From Alcanivorax sp. 1008 (GTDB lineage Bacteria > Pseudomonadota > Gammaproteobacteria > Pseudomonadales > Alcanivoracaceae): a DNA stretch of 64,000 nucleotides. The position numbers and the translations under genes are program-made. Of the stretch, positions 33,698-43,767 are shown piece by piece (the first letter of the stretch is position 1; every line of letters starts with the position of its first letter). The notes under the pieces were generated by a model. The model saw only the letters and a program-made list of their open reading frames with translations. It was not told the DNA's origin and did not search any database. The stretch is taken from contig NZ_JAFMPS010000004.1 in NCBI RefSeq assembly GCF_020667895.1, forward strand, positions 1 through 64,000, given 5' to 3'.

Positions 33698-35419
33698 ATG
33701 GCTCTGCTTAATTGGCGCAGAAAACCTGCACGCATCGCTGACTCGCTGGCCAAAAGTCTGGCCGAGCAACAGGACCTGAGCCGCCTCCTGCAGGACACGG
33801 CGGACATCGTCGTCTTCACCCAAAATCAGAGTGGCGAATTACTATCAGTCAACCGACACGGCCGATGGCTATCCGGGGTGCCTGACGCCATACCCAGTGG
33901 ATTACGCTTTCTCGAGCTACTGCACGATGCGCCAGCCGATCTGCCGCTTCGGTTGAATGAACTATTCAGCGGCCGACGCAACCACTACCGTCACGAATGT
34001 GCCATGACCCGGCCCGGCGCGGAGCCTCTGCTACTGGCCTGGTGGCATGTGCCCTGGCATCTGCATGATGGCGGCGAGGCTCGGCTGGTCAGCATTGGCC
34101 TGGATATCTCTGACCAGCGGCTGGCCGAGGAGCACCTTAGCTGGTTGGCCCTGCATGACCCGCTTACTGGCCTGCTCAACCGACGCGGCTTTCTGGAACG
34201 CGCCCGGGCCATGGTTGCCAGCGGCAGTGGCTTTGCCCTGATGCTGCTGGATCTGGATCAATTCAAGGACATTAATGACCTCAGTGGCCACCATCAAGGT
34301 GATCGCTTGCTACAACAAGTAAGCAAAGTGCTGCGCGGTGAGCTGCGCCAGTCCGACATTATTGCGCGGCTGGGCGGCGACGAATTCGGTATCCTGCTGC
34401 ATGGTGGTGACCGGGTCAGTGTCGAGCATGCCGCGCGACGCTGCTGCGCAGCGCTACACCAGTTGCCTCCACTCGAAGCGGAAATCAATATCGCCGTAAC
34501 CACCAGTATCGGTGTGGTGCTGTGCCCGGAACACGGTAAGAACATTGATGAACTGTTGGCCAACGCGGATATCGCCCTATATCAAGCAAAGGCCCACGGC
34601 CGTAATGACTGGCACCTGTTTGACGGTGATGATATCCACCGCGCCCGTATTCACGAGCGCATGTTCTGGGATCGACAGATTCGCCAACTGCTCGATGAGC
34701 GGCGCGTAGAAATGCACTACCAGCCTATTCTAAACCTGCAAAGCCGCGCCATTACCCATTATGAGGCTCTGCTGCGCGGTCACGACGAGGACAACAAGCC
34801 ACTGCATACCGCCCAGCTGATTATGGCTGCGGAACAGAACGGCATGATCCATCGCCTGGACGAGCAAGTTATTCGTCGGGTATTCGAACATCTGGCCCTG
34901 CTGCACAAGTCCAATCACCCGGTACAGCTGGCAGTAAACCTGTCCGGACGTTCTTTTAATAACCCGAATCTGGTGCCCCACGTCCGGCGCTGCCTGAAGG
35001 AGTTTGCGGTGCCGCCTGCATCGGTGATTTTTGAAATCACTGAAACCGCAGCACTGGCAGATATTGATGCCTCCATTCAGGTGATGGATGCGCTGCGCCA
35101 CGAAGGCTGTCGCTTTGCTCTGGATGACTTCGGGGTAGGGTTTTCCTCTCTGTATTATCTGAAAAAACTGCCCCTGGATTACATCAAAATTGACGGTTCC
35201 TTTGTCCGTAATCTGGTCAGCGACAGCGAGCACCAGGTACTGATCAAGGCGCTGGTAGATGTTGCCCGTGCTTTCAACCTGCTAACCATCGCCGAATTTG
35301 TCGAAGATGCCGAGGTCATGGAGCTACTTTCCTCGCTAGGGGTGAATTACGCGCAGGGCTACCACATCAGCAAGCCCTGCTCCTTCGCCGAAACCTGGCC
35401 AGACACTCCCATACTGTGA
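33698..35419 (+). CDS. PAS-GGDEF-EAL cyclic-di-GMP protein
   Basis: A 573-aa cytoplasmic protein. A PAS-like sensor occupies about residues 35-140, a GGDEF domain about 155-300 with intact GGDEF at 226-230, and an EAL domain from about 325. EAL residues are in place: YEALLRG (356-358), NLSGRSF, EITETA, the metal-binding ALDDFGVGFSS, K of PLDYIKIDGSFV, and AEFVED with QGYHISKP. Both synthase and phosphodiesterase activities are possible. I start at MALLNW (33698); upstream codons are not supported. No transmembrane segment. Confidence 0.92.
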   Translation: MALLNWRRKPARIADSLAKSLAEQQDLSRLLQDTADIVVFTQNQSGELLSVNRHGRWLSGVPDAIPSGLRFLELLHDAPADLPLRLNELFSGRRNHYRHECAMTRPGAEPLLLAWWHVPWHLHDGGEARLVSIGLDISDQRLAEEHLSWLALHDPLTGLLNRRGFLERARAMVASGSGFALMLLDLDQFKDINDLSGHHQGDRLLQQVSKVLRGELRQSDIIARLGGDEFGILLHGGDRVSVEHAARRCCAALHQLPPLEAEINIAVTTSIGVVLCPEHGKNIDELLANADIALYQAKAHGRNDWHLFDGDDIHRARIHERMFWDRQIRQLLDERRVEMHYQPILNLQSRAITHYEALLRGHDEDNKPLHTAQLIMAAEQNGMIHRLDEQVIRRVFEHLALLHKSNHPVQLAVNLSGRSFNNPNLVPHVRRCLKEFAVPPASVIFEITETAALADIDASIQVMDALRHEGCRFALDDFGVGFSSLYYLKKLPLDYIKIDGSFVRNLVSDSEHQVLIKALVDVARAFNLLTIAEFVEDAEVMELLSSLGVNYAQGYHISKPCSFAETWPDTPIL

Positions 35420-35486
35420 GGCAGACGCTCAGAGCACGGTGTAACACCCGGCAACCATTCAGCAGCAAAAGCCTCCTGGCAGACAA

Positions 35487-35515
35487 TTGTTACAGTTGGA
35501 TGCGTTGCCTATACT
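35487..35515 (+). promoter_or_regulatory. Sigma-70 promoter for the START-domain gene
   Basis: TTGTTA at 35487-35492 and TATACT at 35510-35515 are 17 nt apart, 27 bp upstream of the start codon. Confidence 0.5.
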
Positions 35516-35542
35516 TGCCCGTGCCCTTATGCGGAGAACGGA

Positions 35543-36331
35543 ATGACAATTCGCCTGATTGCCCTGCTGCTTGCGCTGGCAGCCAGCGTTCTGGCCCGCG
35601 CTGATATTACGGATGATGCGGGACTGGACCCTTCCTGGAAGCTGATTACCGACCGTAATGGCATTCAAGTGTATATGCGCCACAAGGACGACTCGCGCCT
35701 GAAGACCTTTCGTGGCGTCAGCAAGATCCAGCTGGCCGACGAGTACGCTCTGGTATCCCTGCTGGAGGACTACGCAAGCTACCCACGCTGGCTGCACTTC
35801 ATTGATGGGGCTACGGAATTTAACCGTGATGGTCCGCTGAAGCGCTATCTGCGCTTTACCACCCAGCTACCATGGCCCCTGAACGATCGCGAAGCCATCC
35901 TTGAGGCCCGGGTTGAGACCACCGTCATGCCTGACGTGGAGAACGTTACCGTCTATCTGGATAACCGCCCGACCCTGCTGCCAGCAAACTCAGAATATGT
36001 TCGCTTCCCGGAGATGGAGGGCATCTTTCAACTTACCCGTCTGGGCGACGATGAAGTACAGGTGGTCTACCAGTTGGTTCTGGACCCGGGTGGCTATATT
36101 CCTGCATGGCTGGCTAACGTGCTGCTGCGTGACGCCCCCTACTTCACCCTCGAACGCCTGCGCCGCATCATCAGCCGCCCCGAATATCAGGGGCAATTTT
36201 TTGACTACATTGAGCTACGGGGCCCAGGCCGACCGGACAACCTTCTTCCCGCTCGCAGCTACCTTTACACCAATCCGCCAGCCGCACCGATTAAAGGAAT
36301 GACCGTCGATCAGGCCAACCCTGCTCGCTAA
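35543..36331 (+). CDS. Exported START-domain lipid-binding protein
   Basis: A 262-aa protein with a Sec signal peptide (cleavage near ...VLARA-DI) and a START/SRPBCC helix-grip domain: WKLITDRNGIQVYMRHKD, YPRWLHFIDGATEF, LPWPLNDREAIL, YIPAWLANVLLRDAPYFTLERLR. Such domains bind a hydrophobic ligand, here presumably in the periplasm. It is 22 bp upstream of plsC, and a lipid SDR follows, so the three form a lipid-related group. Confidence 0.88.
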   Translation: MTIRLIALLLALAASVLARADITDDAGLDPSWKLITDRNGIQVYMRHKDDSRLKTFRGVSKIQLADEYALVSLLEDYASYPRWLHFIDGATEFNRDGPLKRYLRFTTQLPWPLNDREAILEARVETTVMPDVENVTVYLDNRPTLLPANSEYVRFPEMEGIFQLTRLGDDEVQVVYQLVLDPGGYIPAWLANVLLRDAPYFTLERLRRIISRPEYQGQFFDYIELRGPGRPDNLLPARSYLYTNPPAAPIKGMTVDQANPAR

Positions 36332-36353
36332 CAGGAATTGAAAAGGGAGTTCA

Positions 36354-37109
36354 ATGATGGTCCGGATGCTGCACATGGTTTATGTCTGGCTGTTTCTGGT
36401 GCCTGTGATGCTGCTGGCCACAGCGCTTTTCGGCTTGCTCTGCCTGCTCATCGTGCCAGCCCTTGGCCCGGCCCGCACCGCACGCCTGACTGCCGTGCCC
36501 TGGGCCAGGCTTGGGCTATTTCTAAGCGGCATCAAAGTGCACCTGCACGGCCTTGAGAATATTCGCCCCGGACAAAGCTATGTGATTACCGCCAACCACC
36601 TGAGCCATTTCGATATATGGGTACTGTATGGCTGGCTGGGCATGGATCTGCGCTGGGTGATGAAGCAAGAGTTACGTCATGTGCCAGTAATCGGCATCAG
36701 CTGTGCGGCCCTTGGCCATGTATTTATTGATCGTAGTAACCGCGACGCCGCACTGGCTTCGCTAAATGCCGCCCGCGAAGAAATCACCGCCGGTACCAGC
36801 ATTCTGTTTTTCCCGGAAGGCACCCGCAGTCGTGATGGATCACTCAAGCCCTTCAAGAAAGGCGCCTTCAACATGGCGCTGGATCTGCAACTTCCAGTGC
36901 TGCCGGTGACCCTTCAGGGCACATGGGAAGTACTGCCCCCCGGCTCCCTGCAGCTGACTCCCGGCGAAGTGCATATCACCGTGCACGCCCCAGTGGCAGT
37001 GAAAGGTCGTAGCGAGGCCGATCTGGATGATCTGGCAGGCGAAACCCGTGATGCCATCGCCTCCGCCCTGTCTGGTGAGCGTTCCCGCACCCTGAGCCGT
37101 ACCGTCTGA
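36354..37109 (+). CDS. plsC: 1-acyl-sn-glycerol-3-phosphate acyltransferase
   Basis: A 251-aa membrane-associated enzyme that converts lysophosphatidic acid to phosphatidic acid. The N-terminal helix is at residues 5-30. The catalytic NH-x4-D motif is NHLSHFD (about residue 81), and the substrate-binding motif FPEGTRS is near 153. AAGGGAG serves either of two adjacent ATGs (36354 or 36357). A second plsC elsewhere is likely, so the specificity is open. Confidence 0.9.
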   Translation: MMVRMLHMVYVWLFLVPVMLLATALFGLLCLLIVPALGPARTARLTAVPWARLGLFLSGIKVHLHGLENIRPGQSYVITANHLSHFDIWVLYGWLGMDLRWVMKQELRHVPVIGISCAALGHVFIDRSNRDAALASLNAAREEITAGTSILFFPEGTRSRDGSLKPFKKGAFNMALDLQLPVLPVTLQGTWEVLPPGSLQLTPGEVHITVHAPVAVKGRSEADLDDLAGETRDAIASALSGERSRTLSRTV

Positions 37110-37186
37110 GCTGCTATTGGCCCGACAAGCCGCTATCAAGCCGCTAAACTCGCCGACTCTGTTGCAAGTTACTACTGGGAGTCTCC

Positions 37187-38029
37187 ATGAAGTCCTTTCG
37201 TGATCGCGTCGCTGTAATTACCGGCGCCGGCTCAGGCATCGGCCGGGCATTAGCAGTCGAACTGGGTGCAGCGGGCTGCAAACTGGCGCTTTCCGACATC
37301 AATGAAGCCGCCGTCAAACAGGTTGCCAAAGAGCTCAAGGCCAATGGCCGCGATGTAATCGCCGACCGTCTGGATGTTGCTGACCGTGAAGCCTTCTATG
37401 CTTACGCCGACAAAGTGATAAACAAGTTTGGCAGCGTTAATCTGGTGATCAATAATGCTGGTGTAGCGCTGGGTTCCACCGTCGAGCAAACCAGCTACGA
37501 AGACTTCGAGTGGTTAATGGGCATCAACTTCTGGGGTGTGGTGTACGGCACCAAGGCATTCCTGCCCCATCTGAAGAATGCGGATGAAGGCCATATCGTT
37601 AACATCTCCAGTGTATTTGGTCTGATCGGTGTACCCAGTCAGTCAGCCTACAACGCAGCCAAGTTCGCCGTGCGAGGCTTCACTGAGTCCCTGCGTCAGG
37701 AACTGGAACTGGAAGGCAGCAGTGTTTCCTGCACCTCCGTCCATCCAGGTGGCATCAAAACCAATATTGCTCGCAACGCGCGCATGAATGACAGCGTCAA
37801 GGAAATTACTGGTAAAGATGCTGCTAGCAATCTTCAGGATTTCGAGAAAATGTTCCGTACCACACCGGAAGAAGCGGCAGCCACCATCATTGCCGGCATC
37901 CGTGGCAACAAGCGCCGGGTATTGATCGGTGCCGACGCAGTAGCCATCGATACCATGCAGCGTTTGCTACCGACCAGCTACCAGAAGCTGCTGGTGACTG
38001 GACAGAAAATGCTGCGCAGCCGCACGTAA
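37187..38029 (+). CDS. Short-chain dehydrogenase/reductase (SDR)
   Basis: A 280-aa classical SDR: TGAGSGIG near residues 12-19, NNAG near 91, the active site VNISSVFGLIGVPSQSAYNAAK with Ser, Tyr and Lys in place, and VHPGGIKTNI at the end of the Rossmann core. It resembles the SDR at 5087-5908 throughout, so the two are probably paralogues. It follows plsC and the START gene; an alcohol or acyl-derived substrate is likely. A strong GC hairpin follows. Confidence 0.88.
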   Translation: MKSFRDRVAVITGAGSGIGRALAVELGAAGCKLALSDINEAAVKQVAKELKANGRDVIADRLDVADREAFYAYADKVINKFGSVNLVINNAGVALGSTVEQTSYEDFEWLMGINFWGVVYGTKAFLPHLKNADEGHIVNISSVFGLIGVPSQSAYNAAKFAVRGFTESLRQELELEGSSVSCTSVHPGGIKTNIARNARMNDSVKEITGKDAASNLQDFEKMFRTTPEEAAATIIAGIRGNKRRVLIGADAVAIDTMQRLLPTSYQKLLVTGQKMLRSRT

Positions 38030-38035
38030 CATATT

Positions 38036-38057
38036 CCCCCGGTCTGCGGACCGGGGG
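38036..38057 (+). terminator. Probable terminator after the SDR gene
   Basis: CCCCCGGTC and GACCGGGGG form a perfect 9-bp stem with a TGCG loop, starting 7 nt after the stop. The following CTCTTGTC is only a weak T-rich tail. Confidence 0.65.
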
Positions 38058-38140
38058 CTCTTGTCGGTAACCTGACGACATCTTCGCCTGCTTTGCATAC
38101 AATGGCCGCCTAAACGACGACCTGATGCGATGATGCAACG

Positions 38141-39418
38141 ATGACGCAAGCGGAAACTGATAGCTGGACCCTGGAGCAATTTCAGGTACCCGAGAAAGAA
38201 GGCGCCACCCGATTCCACGATTTCGACCTTGATCTGCGCCTGATGCGCAGCATTGCCGAAACGGGCTTTCAATACTGCACGCCAATCCAGGCAGAGGTCC
38301 TGCATCACACTCTGGCGGGCGCTGACGCCATAGGCCGCGCTCAGACCGGCACTGGCAAAACTGCTGCCTTTCTGGTCACCGTGATCAACGACTTGCTGCG
38401 CAACCCCATCACCGTCAAACGCCATGCGGGCGAACCCCGCGCCCTGATCATCGCGCCGACTCGTGAGCTGGTCATGCAGATTGAGAAGGATGCTCACCAA
38501 CTGGGTAAATACACCGGCCTGTCGGTGATGAGCGTGGTTGGCGGAATGAACTTCAACCGCCAGCAGGATCAGCTGCAGAAAACCGAAGTGGATATTCTGG
38601 TAGCCACTCCGGGGCGACTGCTCGATTTCGCTAACCGTCGCGATTTGTGGCTCGACCGCGTCGAAGTACTGGTGATCGACGAAGCAGACCGCATGCTGGA
38701 CATGGGGTTTATTCCCGACGTTAAACGCATTGTACGCCTGACACCGGGCTCCCAGTTCCGTCAAACCCTGCTGTTCTCCGCCACCTTCAGCGAAGACGTG
38801 ATGAATCTGGCAAGCCGCTGGACGGTGGATCCGGAGATTGTCGAAATCGAACCGGCACAGGTAACCACCGAGCGAGTCGATCAGAAAGTCTACATTACTG
38901 AAACCGACCAGAAGTTTACCCTGCTGTATAACCTGATCAGCCGAGAAAACCTCGACAAGGTGATGGTTTTTGCCAACCGCCGAGATATTACTCGCAAATT
39001 GTTCGAACGCCTGCAGCGCAAGGGCATCAAGGCGGCGATGATTTCCGGAGACGTCCCCCAGACCCAGCGCAGTCGCACTCTCGAAGCATTCCGTAGCGGC
39101 AAGGTACAGGTTCTTATTGCTACCGATGTGGCTGGCCGTGGCATACACATCGACGGCGTCAGCCATGTGGTGAATTTCAACCTGCCGGAGGACCCTGAGG
39201 ATTACGTTCACCGCATCGGTCGTACCGGCCGAGCCGGCGCCAGCGGCACGTCAATCAGCTTTGCCTGTGAAGATGATGCCTTCCTGCTACCGCAGCTGGA
39301 AAAAGCCATCGGCATGAAACTGGATTGCGTTTATCCCCCGGAAGAGTTGCTATCCGAACACCCCATGCCTCAGAAAACCGAAGTTCAGCGTGACGGGCCG
39401 GCCGACGAGCCGGCCTGA
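38141..39418 (+). CDS. rhlB: ATP-dependent RNA helicase RhlB
   Basis: A 425-aa DEAD-box helicase, most like RhlB: the N-terminal [21 protein letters not shown] and the [11 protein letters not shown]-motif are RhlB-specific. Motif I is AQTGTGKT, motif II DEAD ([13 protein letters not shown]), motif III SAT, and motif [12 protein letters not shown]. It unwinds structured RNA for the degradosome. Its stop abuts the stop of the convergent OmpW gene. Confidence 0.93.
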   Translation: MTQAETDSWTLEQFQVPEKEGATRFHDFDLDLRLMRSIAETGFQYCTPIQAEVLHHTLAGADAIGRAQTGTGKTAAFLVTVINDLLRNPITVKRHAGEPRALIIAPTRELVMQIEKDAHQLGKYTGLSVMSVVGGMNFNRQQDQLQKTEVDILVATPGRLLDFANRRDLWLDRVEVLVIDEADRMLDMGFIPDVKRIVRLTPGSQFRQTLLFSATFSEDVMNLASRWTVDPEIVEIEPAQVTTERVDQKVYITETDQKFTLLYNLISRENLDKVMVFANRRDITRKLFERLQRKGIKAAMISGDVPQTQRSRTLEAFRSGKVQVLIATDVAGRGIHIDGVSHVVNFNLPEDPEDYVHRIGRTGRAGASGTSISFACEDDAFLLPQLEKAIGMKLDCVYPPEELLSEHPMPQKTEVQRDGPADEPA

Positions 39419-40069
39419 TCAGAACCGCCGCGAGACCCCAATACTCCAGATCAGCGGATCAAGATTCATGTCCACGGCGTCTACCCTGACGCCGGCCTGC
39501 TTGAGCACCACCCTGGTATCTGCCTGCAACTGCTGAACTGACAGACTCAGCGACAGCAGACGATCAATGTCCCAATCCAGCCCCGCCTCCAACAACACAT
39601 CCGTTGAGGACTGTAGTTTCATACTGTCCGCGCTAGCGGCCAGCGCGCCACCGGCGCTTTCTCGAGAAAAGCGGATATAACTCAATCCGCCGCCCAACCA
39701 TGGCTTAAGCCGGCCGATCTTGGGCAGGTAATACTGCAACGAGGCCGTCACGGGCATGGAGTGAGCACTTCCGGCACGACTTCTCCCAGTACTGTCCCGC
39801 AAGTGGAGGTCATGGGAAAAGGGCCACGCTGTGGCCACAGACAAGCCGATATGATCCAACAGCAGATAGGTAAAGCTGACACCCGGACGAATGTCGGAGG
39901 ACATATCAAATTCGCCACCTATCGGCGGCAGTGCAGTGAGGTCACTGGCCGGGTCCAGCTCAATGGTATTCAGGGAAAATCGCCAGATCCGATCGGATTG
40001 CTCATAGGCTAAGGCAGATGTCACAGCCAGAAAGGGCCAGATGGCCAACAAGGTGGCGAGACATTTCAT
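39419..40069 (-). CDS. ompW: OmpW family outer membrane protein
   Basis: A 216-aa protein with signal peptide (cleavage near ...SALA-YE) and an eight-strand beta-barrel pattern: DIRPGVSFTYLLLDHIGLSVATAWPFSHDL, LPVTASLQYYLP, LKPWLGGGLSY and the terminal IGVSRRF ending in aromatic Phe. OmpW barrels form narrow hydrophobic channels. The start ATG at 40069 precedes the signal peptide directly. It lies 86 bp downstream of the PIN-PhoH gene in the same direction. Confidence 0.88.
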   Translation of the reverse strand: MKCLATLLAIWPFLAVTSALAYEQSDRIWRFSLNTIELDPASDLTALPPIGGEFDMSSDIRPGVSFTYLLLDHIGLSVATAWPFSHDLHLRDSTGRSRAGSAHSMPVTASLQYYLPKIGRLKPWLGGGLSYIRFSRESAGGALAASADSMKLQSSTDVLLEAGLDWDIDRLLSLSLSVQQLQADTRVVLKQAGVRVDAVDMNLDPLIWSIGVSRRF

Positions 40070-40155
40070 GCGCAGACTCCTTCATTTCTGACTGGCCCCG
40101 GGGGGCAAACGGCAACAGGGGCGTACTGTAACGCCTCTGCCGCCGCCGCAACAGG

Positions 40156-41652
40156 TCAGAGATGCTGTTCTGCGTACTCCGCCAGCAGAGAACGCGGCAC
40201 TCCATTAAGCTGGATCGAGCCACCGTAGCCAAAACCCTTGAAACGTTCGGTCATATACGTAAGACCCGAGCTGGTGGCCGTCAGATAGGGAGTATCGATC
40301 TGCGCCAGATTTCCCAGACAGACCACCTTGGACCCTTCTCCCGCCCGGGTAATGATGGCCTTCATCTGATGCGGGGTCAGGTTCTGACTTTCATCGATAA
40401 GAATCAGGCTGCGCTGAAAGCTACGCCCACGGATGTAGTTCAGCGCCTTGAACTGGATATTGGCTCGCTCCTTAACGTACTCGATGGAGCCGCCAGGGTT
40501 TTCATCATTCAAGTGCAAGGCTTCGATATTGTCGTTAATCGCACCGAGCCATGGGTCCATCTTCTCCTCTTCTGTGCCCGGCAGAAAACCATGCTCCTCT
40601 GCCAGAGGCGGAGTCGAGCGCGTAGCGATAATTTTGTTGAAACGACGTTGCTCCACCGTCATCTCAATGGCTGCCGCCAGCGCCAAAATGGTCTTTCCGG
40701 AACCGGCTGCACCGGTCAGGGTGACCAGATGGATATCCGGATCCAGCAGTAAATGCAACGCAATGGCCTGATGAATATTTATCGGCTTCAACCCCCAGGC
40801 CTGCTGATCCATCAGAGCGCTGCGGTTGATGTGCAAGATTGTTACCACTCCCTGCTCAACGGAGCGGATGCGACCGACAAAGCCCTGCTCATCAATGAGG
40901 TACTGGTTGGGAAAAACTTCTTCACCCAGAATCTCGCTAACCAGCAGGCCATGGGAAATCCGGTGCACGGTGTCGCAACCCTCCTGAACCGTATCCACTT
41001 GGTCAACCCGGTCCCACAGGCTACCGGCAACTTCAAAATAGCCACGGGTCATCTGACCAATATCAGAAAGCAGCTGGTCGGTATGATAGTCCTCCGCATC
41101 AATACCACAGGCCCGTGACTTCAAGCGCATGTTGATATCTTTAGTCACCAGCACATAGTGACGCCCCGGATCCCGTTCAATCAGTGCGGCAATATCATTA
41201 ATAATCCGGTTGTCATTCAGATGCTCTGGCAGCAGCGGCCGCTCACTGGATTGCTGACGCGGCATCAGAACCGACAGGCTACCATCAGGTCTCTGCGGCC
41301 GAGTAATTGGCACACCTGCTTCTACCTCGTCGGGAGATGCATTACCCAGCACCTGATCAATCAAGCGAATAGCCATGCGGCAATCCGCTGCGATATTGGA
41401 TTTGCCCGATTTCAATTTATCGAGCTCCTCCAGAACCGTCATCGGAATAACAACGCGGTGCTCATCAAAATTAAGTACGGAGTTGGGATCATGAATCAGA
41501 ACATTGGTGTCAAGGACGTAAACCTTTTGACGTTCTGCAGCGGGGGTATCCGGGCTAGAACCAGTAGAGCTTTTCGATGATGAGGATGATGCTTTTGGAG
41601 GAGTGGATTCAACTTGATTAACAGACCGAAGCAGTGCCGCGCGCTCTTCCAT
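40156..41652 (-). CDS. PIN domain / PhoH-type ATPase fusion
   Basis: A 498-aa protein with an N-terminal PIN nuclease-fold domain (about 43-165; VYVLDTNVLIHDP and VTKDINMRLK supply acidic residues) and a C-terminal PhoH ATPase with Walker A GAAGSGKT and Walker B LILIDESQN. This is the widespread PIN-PhoH (YlaK) family, implicated in RNA unwinding and cleavage. The first 40 residues are Ser/Pro-rich linker. It differs from the ybeZ-type PhoH at 59283, which lacks a PIN domain. Confidence 0.93.
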   Translation of the reverse strand: MEERAALLRSVNQVESTPPKASSSSSKSSTGSSPDTPAAERQKVYVLDTNVLIHDPNSVLNFDEHRVVIPMTVLEELDKLKSGKSNIAADCRMAIRLIDQVLGNASPDEVEAGVPITRPQRPDGSLSVLMPRQQSSERPLLPEHLNDNRIINDIAALIERDPGRHYVLVTKDINMRLKSRACGIDAEDYHTDQLLSDIGQMTRGYFEVAGSLWDRVDQVDTVQEGCDTVHRISHGLLVSEILGEEVFPNQYLIDEQGFVGRIRSVEQGVVTILHINRSALMDQQAWGLKPINIHQAIALHLLLDPDIHLVTLTGAAGSGKTILALAAAIEMTVEQRRFNKIIATRSTPPLAEEHGFLPGTEEEKMDPWLGAINDNIEALHLNDENPGGSIEYVKERANIQFKALNYIRGRSFQRSLILIDESQNLTPHQMKAIITRAGEGSKVVCLGNLAQIDTPYLTATSSGLTYMTERFKGFGYGGSIQLNGVPRSLLAEYAEQHL

Positions 41653-41813
41653 GCGGATTCCTCTCGCTGGTGTGATGGTGCGTTTTTTTTCACAGCGGCA
41701 GAGAGTTCAACAGTGACGCCACCCTCCACCACCATTTCCTCTTCAGGTTTTTGGCAGTGATGCAATTTGCATAATCGGGTGGCCACCCTTCCCGGTTAAC
41801 ATACTCTGAAATT

Positions 41814-42458
41814 TCAGCAGCCGGCAACAGCAAGATCAGATTTTTTTTGCCGGGCGCTAGATATGTGATATTCGCCACAACGCTTGAGCCACTCCGGTGG
41901 CTGCAGTACACCCTGCTGTAAGACAAAGGACTCGGCAGCGAAGTGTCCAGGGAAAAATCCTCCGCAGCGCACATCCTCTGGCAACCAGCCCAGGCGACGA
42001 TACAACTCGGCAACCAGTTCACTACAAAACATGGCGGAGTAGTCCCGACGCCGCACACCGGGAAGGCGATCAATAACTTGCCGCCACAGGTAATGCCGAT
42101 ATGGGCGCCGGTACAGTCGTTTCACCAGTCTTCTTACCAGACGTCGCTGGCGCAAGGTCAGCGGCTCTCCCTGACGCCGGCGAATAGCAATTTCACCTTG
42201 ATAATCACTCAGCTTGCGCTCGACCTGCACCAAAGAGACACCGGACTGCGCCTCACCGCTGATCAGATCCACCGACGCGGGGCCAAGATTGGATTCCAGA
42301 AGAATTGGCTCATCCAACTCATCCAGCCTGACAATAACTCCCACATGGGTCCAGTAGCTGCCAGTGAACCAGCGAATCACTTCGCTGCTTAGTCCTTTCC
42401 CGGAGAACAGCAGCACATCTCCGGTTTGCAAAGAGGAAATACTGGTGGAAGACAGCAC
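41814..42458 (-). CDS. C92/YiiX-type permuted papain-like cysteine hydrolase
   Basis: A 214-aa protein with the permuted NlpC/P60 arrangement: the catalytic His comes first (SYWTHVGVIVR), the Cys late (AMFCSELVAELYRRLGW). The LQTGDVLLFSG opening is typical of the family. These proteins act as amidases or lipid-modifying enzymes; the substrate is open. The start is taken as GTG at 42458, 7 nt behind AGGAG; a GTG two codons upstream is too close. No signal peptide. It is divergent from an M14 peptidase gene. Confidence 0.78.
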   Translation of the reverse strand: MLSSTSISSLQTGDVLLFSGKGLSSEVIRWFTGSYWTHVGVIVRLDELDEPILLESNLGPASVDLISGEAQSGVSLVQVERKLSDYQGEIAIRRRQGEPLTLRQRRLVRRLVKRLYRRPYRHYLWRQVIDRLPGVRRRDYSAMFCSELVAELYRRLGWLPEDVRCGGFFPGHFAAESFVLQQGVLQPPEWLKRCGEYHISSARQKKSDLAVAGC

Positions 42459-42638
42459 CGGCACACTCCTGATGACTGATCAAGTCGAGGGCTATGGTGC
42501 GGATAGCGAATGACTGGCGGGTGACAATCCAGCCACGTTTTGATGACATACAGACCCCTCCTGCAAGGCCCTGCTCACGCGTCATCAGGCTGACACATGA
42601 TTGACCCATGCTGGTCATTTCCCAGCAGCCTGTAAATC

Positions 42639-43700
42639 ATGAGTACGCGCCCTGACATGCAAAGGCACTTGCCCGAAATGGTGCACTTGGAAGCGATCAT
42701 GGATCGGGGCGCCCGCTGGCTACGCAGTGAAAAGGTGCTGCAGGTGGAGGCCGCCGGGCAGACGCTTCCTGTGTGGGTGCTGGAAACAGGTAGTCGCAAC
42801 CCAAAGGCACCGGTATTCGGCTTGTTTGGTGGCGTGCACGGGGTGGAGCGGATCGGATCACAGGTTTTACTGGCCTGGCTGCACAGCCTGACCGAACGCA
42901 TGCACTGGGATGATGCACTCCACCGCAAACTCGAGCAGGTGCGTCTGGTAATCATGCCAATCGTCAATCCCGCAGGCATGTGGCTGCGCCGGCGCAGCAA
43001 CGCCAATGGCGTTGACCTGATGCGAAACGCTCCGATTGATGCCATGGGCAAGGTCCCGTTTCTGGTTGGCGGCCACCGCATTGGCCCATGGTTGCCCTGG
43101 TACCGGGGCCCACGTGGCGCACCAATGGAAGCGGAGTCGGAGGCACTGGTTCGGGTAGTCCGCGAACGCATCCAGTGTGCACCATTCTCCATGACTCTGG
43201 ACTGCCACAGTGGCTTCGGCCGGCGTGACCGGCTATGGAGTTGTTATGCACGCAGTCATCGGCCTATCGCTCATATTGGCGAGGTCTACTCGCTGCGCCA
43301 GCTTATGCAGCATACCTATCCCCACCTGCATCCTTATCTGGTTGAACCGCAGTCGGTGAACTACACCACCCACGGAGACCTGTGGGACTACCTCTACGAT
43401 AGCCTGTACGACAAACAGCAAAACTCCACAGAGCAACAGCACGGCGAGCGCATATTCCTGCCATTTACGCTGGAGATGGGCTCCTGGTTATGGGTGCGCA
43501 AAAACCCCCGACAGATGCTCGACTTTCTGGGCTACTTCAACCCCGTCATCAGCCACCGTCATCACCGTGTACTGCGCCAACACATGCCTCTAATAGACTT
43601 TATGGCCTCCGCCGCAGCCAACCGGGATCGCTGGATTCCCACACCGAAACAAAGGCCACAAAGAACCCGCGATGCCATGCAGCTTTGGTTTGATAGCTGA
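42639..43700 (+). CDS. M14-family zinc carboxypeptidase-like protein
   Basis: A 353-aa soluble protein of the M14 metallopeptidase fold. Zinc ligands: H67 and E70 in GGVHGVE, and the third His in LDCHSGFG (about 189). The general base Glu is in TLEMGSW (about 282). M14 members remove C-terminal residues or cleave modified peptides; no signal peptide, so the substrate is presumably cytoplasmic peptide or peptidoglycan fragment. There is no strong ribosome-binding site before the ATG. Confidence 0.85.
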   Translation: MSTRPDMQRHLPEMVHLEAIMDRGARWLRSEKVLQVEAAGQTLPVWVLETGSRNPKAPVFGLFGGVHGVERIGSQVLLAWLHSLTERMHWDDALHRKLEQVRLVIMPIVNPAGMWLRRRSNANGVDLMRNAPIDAMGKVPFLVGGHRIGPWLPWYRGPRGAPMEAESEALVRVVRERIQCAPFSMTLDCHSGFGRRDRLWSCYARSHRPIAHIGEVYSLRQLMQHTYPHLHPYLVEPQSVNYTTHGDLWDYLYDSLYDKQQNSTEQQHGERIFLPFTLEMGSWLWVRKNPRQMLDFLGYFNPVISHRHHRVLRQHMPLIDFMASAAANRDRWIPTPKQRPQRTRDAMQLWFDS

Positions 43701-43767
43701 AACATGCTTGACGTAATCGGGTGGAGCCGCGAATCTTGCCGATTCATTGCATACCCGGAGAACACCA

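Noticed and set aside
37967-39211. 414-codon frame antisense to rhlB
   Set aside because: Lies wholly over a clear DEAD-box helicase and has no ribosome-binding site or family resemblance; antisense openness is common at this GC content.
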